A stretch of 64,000 nt of DNA from Macrostomum hystrix (lineage: Eukaryota > Platyhelminthes > Macrostomidae), in assembly GCA_950097015.1 (NCBI GenBank), contig CATNEN010000037.1:3625501-3689500 (forward strand), given 5' to 3'. Positions within the stretch are counted from its first letter, which is position 1; every line of letters starts with the position of its first letter. Shown here in pieces: positions 10,732-22,700 of this stretch. Position numbers and translations under genes: made by a program. The notes under the pieces were generated by a model. It was not told the origin of the DNA. It made no database searches and was given only the letters and a program-made list of their open reading frames with translations.

Positions 10732-13700
10732 TTAAGCACTGACCGGGTTAGGACTGAGGCGGAAGCGATCTCTTCTACCACCGGAACCCAATCGGTTGCA
10801 GCGGCCCCTGCCGCACCTACCGTCTGTGTGGAATCTACCTCCGCTGAGCTGCCGCGTCTCTGGAGCGAACGGCGACGTCGATGAAGCATTTTCGTCGTCG
10901 AACACGAACGACCCTGTCCTCAGCGGCCGAGCCTGGGGCAGCAGCAGCGACGCTGGCAGCTGAGGCGGCGGCGACATCGTCCGCGAGGGTGACAACTCGT
11001 CAGGATCGGACTCCGGGATGCGGGTGAGGCGCGGGACGCGTCGGTCCAACAGGCGGCGATGGCCCCGACTGCTGATACCGCCGGCGGCGCTGCTGGAGGC
11101 GCTGCCGCTGCCATTGACATTTCTACTCCCGGGTCCAGCTATGCAGCGGCTCCACAACAGGGCGGCTGCCGCCAGGGACGCCGCCACCGCTGCACAGGCC
11201 AGCATGGCCCACAGGGTCGTCATGCCGACGTCCAGTTTATAAGAGGCTGCCGCATCAGCTGGTGGGTGGTGTTAGACAAAATTGGACACACCATGATTCT
11301 CAGAAACACGTGGAGTGAGGTGGTTGTTTGAGTGAGGTGGGTGTTGGAGTGAGGGGGTCTTGGAGTGAGGTGGGTGTTGGAGTGAGGTGGGTGTTAGTCT
11401 GATTGGATCAGCTTGAAAAGTTCTGCTTGAACTACTCAATGCAAATGGAAGAATATGAGCATGGATGCTCAACTGTGAGCTCACAGGCGAACAGGGCCGT
11501 GTCCAGGCTGAGTTCCTGGCCCGGCTTGCTGCAGGCCAGGCTGCCGCAGGCCAAGGCTCGCAGGTGAAGAAAGGTGGCTCCGCGAGCTGTCAGCAGTGCG
11601 GCTGCATCCACAGTGAGTTCGGTTAGGGGCGCGGAGACTGGCGGCAGGCTCTGCCAGTGGCGGCTGTCTGAATTGATCAGTCACAGAGTGCCATGATCTC
11701 TGTTAGCACATCATTCTCTACCTGTCTCTGATCGACCTGTTCAGACCACTGCCGTATTAACATACATTAGCTTTTTCAGTTTAGCATTCAATCTCCCAAA
11801 TAAGTTTATTCTCGAGCTGCACTTTATGACTGAGCCAATCCTAATTCGATGATTAATCGTCTCATCTGTGCTCAATTAATTTATGCGAAGTAAACCGATT
11901 TGGCAGTGTGTACGAGCTGTATTGACCTCGACAAATTGAGCATCGATGGAGCTTGTTCCAATGACGTGTAAGATGTATAGACTCGTTTATACAGACGGCA
12001 TATTATGCTTTAGGCTTAAATATACGGGACTATGTACACACGAGCCGATCAGCGGATTGCTGATTTGAGCAATCGAGTTAATTGCAGAGAAAATTTGTCG
12101 TTGTGTGTTACTCTAACCTTTATGTACTACGGGTGTGTCATAAGTAATGTCACTGTGGTTGTTGTGCGGGAACTCAAAGCAATAATCATCCAAATATATT
12201 ATATTCTGAAAGTACATTTATTGAGAAGTTGCCACCACACCTGAGCAGCAATTTTAATGTCTATGGCCAAAACTGTCGCAAGAATTTGTTAATCAGATTT
12301 AGCAAGCGCAACGCGATGAAATCTTCTTTTTGCAACGAGCAAAACTCAACATGAATCACGACAAGACGCACATCCAGTTCTACGCTTTCATTCGCTTCAA
12401 GCTCGGAAAATCTGCACTTGAAGTAGAGGAGGATCTCCGGAACACACTGCCAGACAACTGCCCAACTCGCAGGACAATTTACAGGTGGTTTCAGAACTTT
12501 ACTGATCCTGGGTTCGAATTAGGAGATGCCGCCAGATCTGGACGACCATGTTCAACCAGGACAATAGAGAACATCGAAGTCATCAGCGACCTGGTCAAGG
12601 AAGACCCGCGGCAGTTTGTCAGGGAGCTAGCGGACTGCTTGGAGATTGATTTCAAGACAGTCCATCGCATCTTGACAGAGGATCTCCATCTCCAAAACGT
12701 CTGCTCGGTCTGGGTGCCCCATGACCTCACTGCGGACCAACGTCAGGCCCGTGTGAACTGCGCCAATCAGATCCGCAAGGTGTTCAGCAGCCGGGGCTTG
12801 GATGACATCCTAAACTGCCTGGTTGTTGAGGATGAGACCTGGCTCCACCTGGATGGCAAAAGCAGCAAGGCAGACAGTCGCTGCTGGCTGGGAGCTGGGG
12901 ACTCCAGGCTGACTGTGACCAGGAGGTCCATCTCAGACAAGAAGACCATGCTGCTGGTGGCATTCACGCCAAACAAACGAGTCTCCATCTGTACAACTCC
13001 GCCAAACACCAAGGTCGATGGCCAGTACTTCATCGACTTTGTCCGACACACTGGGAACCTCTGGCGCACGCTCCGGTCAAACCCGATTCACCTGAACGAA
13101 GTTCTGTGGCAGATGGACAACGCACGGCCCCACACCTGTCAGGCTGTTTCGGATTTTCTGGCTGGACGGCGAGTAAATCTGCTCTGGCAGAGTCCCTACA
13201 GCCCAGACTTCAACTTGTGCGACAGGTTTCTCTTTAAATGGCTGAAGGCAGACTTTTCCCAGAGAAGTTTCGCAAACCATGATGAGGTCAAAGAAGCCGC
13301 GTTGCACTGGTTCCGACAGCTGGAGGAAAAACACCTGCAGGCTGAGGTAGAGAAGCTGTACAAGCACTGCCAGAGGGTGATTGATATTGGGGGGCACTAT
13401 GTTGTTGATTGATACAGTTTCGTTCATCTGCGATTGTTAGTTGGTCTGTTTTACCCTCAGTGACATTACTTATGACACACCCGAAGATGAACACACACCA
13501 GAAATATTCATTAAAACTATTTTTGTGAATTTCTTTTGGTTAAAAAGCATCAAAAGTTTAAAATCTAACTCGAACAAAAAACCAGTAGCGAAGTATAACT
13601 ACTCAGAGTTTCAAGACACAATTATTGGAGTGGCACAGTGCGATGGATATCGAAGTGAGGTGGCTGTCGAAGTGAGGTGGCTGTCGGAGTGAGGTGGCTG

Positions 13701-16700
13701 TCGAAGTGAGGTGGCTGTCGGAGTGGGGTGGCTGTCGAAGTGAGGTGGCTGACGGAGTGAGGTGGCTGACGGAGTGAGATGGCTGTCGGAGTGAGGTGGC
13801 TGTCGGAGTGAGGTGGCTGTCGCGTGAGGTAGTTCTCGAAGTAAGGTGTTTGGAGTGAGGTGTCTTAGAAACAGTAGGTCTTTCAGGCAGACAGTGAGAA
13901 GCCAGGAGCTCACCAGTGGCAAACTGCACCAGACAGTACAGCACAGGTGGCTCGCCAGTGGAGTTGCCCATCTGCCAGCTAACTCGGACTCGCCTGCCGT
14001 TGATAACACGGGCGGCCAAGTTGACTGGCGCCGCTGGCAGATGCGGGTAGAGGCCTGTGATGTCCTCCTGGGTCACGTAGTTCTGGCTGAGCGGCTTAGT
14101 AGCTGCGTACTCGTGCTCAGACTCGAGATTGCGTCCCGACTGGCAGTTGGTGCGCACAAAGAATGCATAGTGGGAGTCGGGTGCTAGGCCGAATACGCTC
14201 ACCTGGGTGGCGCCCGGTACAGGGACTCTGATTTCATGGGAAGAAGGAAAAAAAATTACTGGCGAGCCACATGGAAGATAGCAGACAGGTTTCGATAGCC
14301 TAGTGAGCAGCTATTGAGAAACTAGGGGCCTGTTATCAACTGGTTATTGAAAGACTAGTGGCAGTCCAGTGAAAGTCTAGCGACAGTCCAGTGAAAGTCT
14401 AGCGACAGTCTAGTGACAGGCTAGCGACAGTCTAGTGACAGGCTAGCGACAGTCTAGTGACAGGCTATTGATATGCTAGCAACAGTCTAGTGACAGGCTA
14501 GTGACAGGCTAGTGACAGGCTAGTGACAGGCTAGTGACAGGCTAGTGACAGGCTAGTGACAGGCTAGTGACAGGCTAGGGACAGGCTAGGGACAGCTATT
14601 GACGAACTTAGTCAGGCTAGTGATAGTTGTCTGTTGAGTCTGTTTACTAGTCTGTTGACAGTCTTGTGACAGGCCAGTGATAGGATAATGACAGGCTAGT
14701 GACAGTGGTCTAGTGACAGTCTGTCGACAGGCTATAATATCTAGGGCAATCAAATTTCTAGCAGCTCATACTGAGCTCACCTGAGTGTGCTCCAGGCCTG
14801 CAATTTGACCAGCTTGAACCAGACGGCGTAATTGAGCTCACGTCCGCTGTCGTAGCCGGGCACCCAACTGAGGTGGGCGCTGAACGGGTCGGTGACCACC
14901 GACAGGTTGTAAGGCGGCCTCTCTGGCCTGGCTTCAACCAGCAGTTGAGATTCGGCGAACAGCTGGGCCAGGCTGTTGTTGACTAGGCACTGGTACCGAC
15001 CCGAGTCCGTTGGCTGTAGACGCCGAATCGTCAACGCGTTCGCCGATCGCTGAAGTCGGCTGATGTCGTAGTCGTTGACACTGTCGGCGTCAGCTGGAAG
15101 CAGATGATTGGAGTCCTTGAACCAGAGAACCTCGGCGCCAAGACCGAGGCTGTTCAGGTTGCAGTAGAGATTCGCGTCTCCTCCAACCAACTGCTGGATG
15201 ATGGTCTGCGGCCGCTCCAGCATGTAGGGCAAGTCTGCACGGTATTGGTTGAGGTGTTTCACGGTTCGGTGCGTGCGGCATTCACGGGTTTTAGTATTTA
15301 AGGAATTTAGAAGTTTGGCGAGAAATGAGGAAACTGAAAAGTAAAGGAAGTAAAGGATTTGAAACTGCGGCGAATTTGAGGAGGTGGGGCGTTTGAGAAG
15401 GTGGGGAGTTTGAGGAGGTGGGGAGTTTGAGGAGGTGGGGAGTTTGATGAGGTGGGGTGGGGAGTTTGAGGAGGTGGGTAGTTTGAGAAGGTGTGTAGTT
15501 TGAGAAGGTGGGTAGTTTGAGAAGGTGGGGAGTTTAAGAAGGTGGGGAGTTTGAGAAGGTGGGGAGTTTAAGAAGGTGGGGAGTTTGAGAAGGTGGGGAG
15601 TTTGAGAAGGTGGGGGGTTTAAGAAGGTGGGGAGTTTGAGGGGGTGGGGATTTTGAGAAGGTGGGGAGTTTGAGAAGGTGGGGAGTTTGAGAAGGTGGGG
15701 AGTTTAAGAATGTGGGGAGTTTGAGAAGGTGGGGAGTTTGAGAAGGTGGGTAGTTTGAGAAGGTGGGTAGTTTGAGAAGGTGGGGAGTTTGAGGAGGTGG
15801 GGAGTTTGAGGAGGTGGGGAGTTTGAGAAGGTGGGGAGTTTGAGAATGTGGGGAGTTTGAGTAGGAGTGGAGTTTGAGAAGGCGGGGAGTTTAAGGAGGT
15901 GAATATTTTTAGTAGGCGGAGGAACTTGAGGAGGCGGGGAGTTTGAGGCGTTTGGCAATTTCCAAGCAGAATGTAGTTCATCTGGGAGGAGGTAAAAGGC
16001 TCACTCTGGACCAGCACGCGGATGTCGTGACTCCAGTCGCCCCAGCCGAGGAGGTTCAAGCAGCGGCATTTCCACACACCGGCGTGATTCGGCTTCACCT
16101 CGTCGATGTTCACCTGCGGCGTCCCGGTGCCCCCAGTTGACGAATAGTTGTGCGTCCAGACCACCTCAGTGACTGGCGGGTTGGCCAACACCGGGCAGTT
16201 GATGCGGCCCGGCTGACCCCTGGCCAGGAACTGCGTCCGCTGCTCGGAGCCCTCGAACAGCGGCGGATGGATGACGTCAACGTAGGCACTGGCCTGCGGC
16301 GGGTTGCTCCGTCCATTGCTAGGGACGCAACGGTACCAGCCGGTGTCGTGCCGCATCAGGGTTGGTATCACCAGGGTGCCATTGTCCAGGAAGTAGCGAT
16401 GCCTCAACGAATTCAGCAGCCGGAGGTCCCGGCCTGAACGGAACCACGTGTAGCTGATGTTACCTGGATGTCCGGTGGCCGAGCATGGCAGCTCCAAGCG
16501 CTGGCCGACCTTCTTGGTAACATTAGCAGGAGACACTTGTATGTAGACGCCTCCTGGAATATTTTAACTTCGTTTGACAGAACTTTTGTCTAGTGCAGAC
16601 TAAGTAAACTTTGTCTAGGATGGAATTAAATTCCATTATAGCAGTATACAAGTAACCTCTATCCAACACCAGCCTGACTCCGACACCCACCTCATTCCAA

Positions 16701-19700
16701 CGCCCACCTCACCCCAACACCCACCTCAATCCAACACCCACCTCATTCCAACACCCACCTCATTCCAACACCCACCTCATTACAACACCCACCTCACTCC
16801 AACACCCACCTCACTCCAACACCCACCTCCCTCCAACACCCACCTCATTCCAACACCCACCTCACTCCAACGCCCACCTCCCTCCAACACCCACTCCCCC
16901 CTCCAACACCCACCTCACTCCAACAGCCACCTCATTCCAAAGCCACCTTTTTTCTAAAGGCATTCTCACCTTCAATCAGCAGGGTCACGTGCGCGCGATC
17001 GATACCAAACTTATTCCCAGCCTGACATTCAAACAGTCCACCGTGCTGGAATCCCACCGAGGCGATTGCCAACTGGCCCGACGCCGTCACCCGAATGTCA
17101 GCGTCGGCATCGGCGGCAACGTCTGGCCGGAGACGGCGGCCATTGTGCAGCCAGGCGATGTCCGGCTGTGGCCGTCCGCGGGCGCGGCAGTTCAAAGTCA
17201 GGCTGGAGTGTGGACGGCGCACCACCGCCACGGGCAGCTCCGTGAGGATCTTGGGTGTCTCTGACGGCGGTCGAGAGAAAAAATTATGAGGCTGCTCAAA
17301 GTTAAATACTAATTTGCTATTTAGTTAAAGTGAGACATCTTTAATCTGCTAATATAATGACGTTTGAACGCAGATATAATAGAAAATTTATTTGAGTTTG
17401 AGCAGATGTACAGAGGACCGCTAAAATTGTGTGCTCAAACCGCTCAGATTAATGTAATTATGGTCAATAAGCTTTGACTAGCCCAAGCTGAAATAGCACT
17501 TGACTTAATCTGAGCATTGACAGTTGCAGATGAAATACCACTGCTTTGTCTAACTGCTCAAAATCTAGGGAAAGTCTGCATAGAAATCATCAACTACTTG
17601 ACTCAGGATTTCTAGCTTTGTTTTATTGTTCTGGCGGTTACTTTTGTTAAACAAAACAGATTCAGTCTGGTAAATCAAGAGTGAGTTAATCCTTTTCAAA
17701 TCAGTATAATACGGCAGGCCAAATTAATGCAAAGTTGAGCAAAATATAACAACTGAAAATTGATGAAAGAGAGACTGAATGTAGTGATGGATGTGACATA
17801 TCGCTGGATGTAGTGATGGATGTGACATATCGCTGGATGTAGTGATGGATGTGACATATCACTGGATGTAGTGATGGATGTGACATATCACTGGATGTAG
17901 TGATGGATGTGACATATCACTGGATGTAGTGATGGATGTGACATGTCGCTGGATGTAGTGATGGATGTGACGTGTCACTGAATGTAGTGATGGATGTGAC
18001 ATATCGCTGGATGTAGTGATGGATGTGACATATCGCTGGATGTAGTGATGGATGTGACATATCACTGGATGTAGTGATGGATGTGACATATCACTGAATG
18101 TAGTGATGGATGTGACGTGTCACTGGATGTAGTGATGTATGTGACATATCACTGGATGTAGTGATGGATGTGACGTGTCACTGGATGTAGTGATGTATGT
18201 GACGTGTCACTGAATGTAGTGATGGATCTGACGTGTCACTGGATGTAGTGATGGATGTGACGTGTCACTGAATGTAGTGATGGATGTGACGTGTCACTGA
18301 ATGTAGTGATGGATGTGACGTGTCACTGAATGTAGTGATGGATGTGACGTGTCACTGGATGTAGTGATGTATGTAACATATCACTGAATGTAGTGATGGA
18401 TGTGACGTGTCACTGGATGTAGTGATGTATGTGACATATCACTGGATGTAGTGATGGATGTGACGTGTCACTGAATGTAGTGATGGATGTGACGTGTCAC
18501 TGGATGTAGTGATGTATGTGACATATCACTGAATGTAGTGATGGATGTGACGTGTCACTGGATGTAGTGATGTATGTGACATATCACTGAATGTAGTGAT
18601 GGATGTGACGTGTCACTGAATGTAGTGATGGATGTGACGTGTCACTGGATGTAGTGATGTATGTGACATATCACTGAATGTAGTGATGGATGTGACGTGT
18701 CACTGGATGTAGTGATGTATGTGACATATCACTGAATGTAGTGATGGATGTGACGTGTCACTGAATGTAGTGATGGATGTGACGTGTCACTGGATGTAGT
18801 GATGTATGTGACATATCACTGAATGTAGTGATGGATGTGACGTGTCACTGAATGTAGTGATGGATGTGACGTGTCACTGGATGTAGTGATGTATGTAACA
18901 TATCACTGAATGTAGTGATGGATGTGACGTGTCACTGGATGTAGTGATGTATGTGACATATCACTGGATGTAGTGATGGATGTGACATGTCACTGGATGT
19001 AGTGATGGATGTGACATGTCACTGGATGTAGTGATGGATGTGACGTGTCACTGAATGTAGTGATGGATGTGACGTGTCACTGGATGTAGTGATGGGTGTG
19101 ACGTGTCACTGGATGTAGTGATGGATGTGACGTGTCACTGGATGTAGTGATGGATGTGACGTGTCACTGGATGTAGTGATGGATGTGACATATCACTGGA
19201 TGTAGTGATGGATGTGACGTGTCACTGAATGTAGTGATGGATGTGACGTGTCACTGGATGTAGTGATGTATGTGACATATCACTGAATGTAGTGATGGAT
19301 GTGACGTGTCACTGGATGTAGTGATGTATGTGACATATCACTGGATGTAGTGATGGATGTGACGTGTCACTGGATGTAGTGATGTATGTGACGTGTCACT
19401 GAATGTAGTGATGGATCTGACGTGTCACTGGATGTAGTGATGGATGTGACGTGTCACTGAATGTAGTGATGGATGTGACGTGTCACTGAATGTAGTGATG
19501 GATGTGACGTGTCACTGAATGTAGTGATGGATGTGACATATCACTGAATGTAGTGATGGATGTGACATGTCACTGGATGTAGTGATGGATGTGACATGTC
19601 ACTGGATGTAGTGATGGATGTGACATGTCACTGGATGTAGTGATGGATGTGACATGTCACTGGATGTAGTGATGGATGTGACATGTCACTGGATGTAGTG

Positions 19701-22700
19701 ATGGATGTGACATGTCACTGGATGTAGTGATGGATGTGACATATCACTGGATGTAGTGATGGATGTGACATGTCACTGAATGTAGTGATGGATGTGACAT
19801 GTCACTGAATGTAGTGATGGATGTGACATGTCACTGGATGTAGTGATGGATGTGACATGTCACTGGATGTAGTGATGGATGTGACATGTCACTGGATGTA
19901 GTGATGGATGTGACATGTCACTGAATGTAGTGATGAATGTGACATGTCACTGGATGTAGTGATGGATGTGACATGTCACTGGATGTAGTGATGGATGTGA
20001 CATGTCACTGGATGTAGTGATGGATGTGACATGTCACTGGATGTAGTGATGGATGTGACATGTCACTGGATGTAGTGATGGATGTGACATGTCACTGGAT
20101 GTAGTGATGGATGTGACATGTCACTGGATGTAGTGATGGATGTGACATATCACTGGATGTAGTGATGGATGTGACATGTCACTGAATGTAGTGATGGATG
20201 TGACATATCACTGGATGTAGTGATGGGTGTGACATGTCACTGAATGTAGTGATGGATGTGACATGTCACTGGATGTAGTGATGGATGTGACATATCACTG
20301 GATGTAGTGATGGGTGTGACATGTCACTGAATGTAGTGATGGATGTGACATGTCACTGGATGTAGTGATGGATGTGACATATCACTGGATGTAGTGATGG
20401 ATGTGACATGTCATTGGATGTAGTGATGGATGTGACATGTCACTGGATGTAGTGATGGATGTGACATGTCATTGGATGTAGTGATGGATGTGACATGTCA
20501 CTGAATGTAGTGATGAATGTGACATGTCACTGAATGTTGTGATGAATGTGACATGCCACGGTTAAACTCAAATGCGAAATTTTGGGGCGAAAAATAAAAG
20601 TACAAACAAAACATTCCCAAACAGAAATATGAACCATCAAAAAACCAAGACTAGCCATCAATCACTTTCACAGGCCCCGGATCTGAAAGTTTTTTTAATC
20701 CAAAGGCTTGAAGCACAGTAGATATGAATTACTCTTCACTACGCAGATTGGAGGCCCAGTGACTGACCAGAAAATCAGCAGCCAGCCCTGTCAGTTCCTT
20801 CTGCAGGCAATCAAATGCCATTAGATTGTAAAAGGAAGTCACTGACACTTGACTCTCGCTGTTACGATGGCAACAACAAGAGCTTTCTATGTCGAAGCGT
20901 TGTCTACTGTTCTGAACCTTGAAGAGGGCGCGCAGAACACTCACCATAGTCCGTTGCGAAGCTGTTCAAAGCGCAGCCAAGCATAATGCAGAGGTGCATG
21001 GCCGGCAAAAACATGTTTCAGCTGCAGAGCAGATCTGGCTCTGGTCCGCCTATGCTCAACTGACTAAAACACTTTCTAAGAATATATATAGACTTTTTTG
21101 TCGCTTAGGAATGAATCCGGCTATGATTGAAAAGGTTTTTCTCGCTTCTACGAGTTAAAAAACTTCTTCTTCCAGGTGAGAAGCAGCTTGCTATTGTATA
21201 TTTTTTTCTGTCGGGTTCACGGTTGCTGCCGCAGACTCCGCAGCTAAAAAATGCAGGAAATTTTCCCAGAGGTGACCTGGTCAGGAAGCGCGGCCTTCCT
21301 GTGAGGCCGGCAGGTGATTTGAGAACAGGCCCTGACCAATGCCACACCTCGGCTTGAGTCTGGGTTTTTTCCCGGACCCCGCGGTGAGAGAGAGATGAAA
21401 ACTCCATAACAAAATGAGCCGTGAAACTGGGTACGCAAATTGAACAGACTGGCTAGCTGGGCACGCGCAATTTAAACTTCCCCTCACTGATGACACTTTC
21501 TTTTTTATAACAAATTGATTTTAGCCTCATGTTTAATAGATTGACACGACAAGTCGTGATGGAGTTTTAATAGAATAAAAATTGTTTTTTAGTTACACGC
21601 TTTTACAGATAGCTATTAGGTAACACTAACTATGGATTGCTGGCACTAGCATTTAACTTTTTTTGTTTTAATCTAAACTCTTTTTTTCATCGGACGGGCT
21701 GACCTAGTGTACCTTCTACAGAGGGTAGACTGAGTGTACATTCTATGGAGTGATGGGCTTTGTGTACATTCTAAGTAGGGGTAGACTGAATGTACATTCT
21801 ATGGAGTGATGGGCTTTGTGTACATTCTAAGTAGGGGTAGACTGAATGTACATTCTATGGAGTGATGGGCTTTGTGTACATTCTAAGTAGGGGTAGACTG
21901 AATGTACATTCTATGGAGTGATGGGCTTTGTGTACATTCTAAGTAGGGGTAGACTGAATGTACATTCTATGGAGTGATGGGCTTTGTGTACATTCTAAGT
22001 AGGGGTAGACTGAATGTACATTCTATGGAGTGATGGGCTTTGTGTACATTCTAAGTAGGGGTGGACTGAACTAGGGGAACTAAAGTGTCTAGCTCAAGGA
22101 CAAAGCTTAAGGCTTTTCTTGGGTCAAGATTCGAACTCATGATGTGCTGTTCAGAAGTCCGACGCTTTAACCTCTGGGCTACAAAAGTACACAAGTTTGC
22201 ACCAAATTGCGAATAGCTAGGCTCGTAATAACGTTTATCGTATGAACCAGTGGGCGCACCGTACTCATGCTCATATCGATAATTATTTCAATCTACACTG
22301 AGTGAGTGGCCGATCTCTACTAGATGTCGAAAATCAGATTGACAGGCCGAGCAGCTCCCGTATTATCCAGCCACTCGCCACCATCCACTGTCCCCAATTC
22401 CCAATGCACAGACTCCCAATGCACTTATTAGCACAGCAGGACCTTCATACCCTCATTTTCTAGTTTCCAGGAAGAAAACAAACTATGAGGAAGTTCTCCC
22501 ACAGGGGGCGGTAGCCAATTTTCGTTTCGCGGAAAGGGACAAAATTTATTTGAGTGCAGAAAATATTATTAATAGATTGGGGAGCGAAATGAAAACCCGA
22601 CGCAATGAGGACTTCTACAGAAACGCTCAGCTCTGCTTGCACTTGTCGGAGAGTGACATCAAGAGACATTTAATCTGATGACCCATTCAAGCTTATGTCA

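Noticed and set aside
10662-10889. Separate small gene overlapping the last Turtle exon
   Set aside because: It is an alternative frame of the GC-rich Turtle tail exon, without its own start context or domain.
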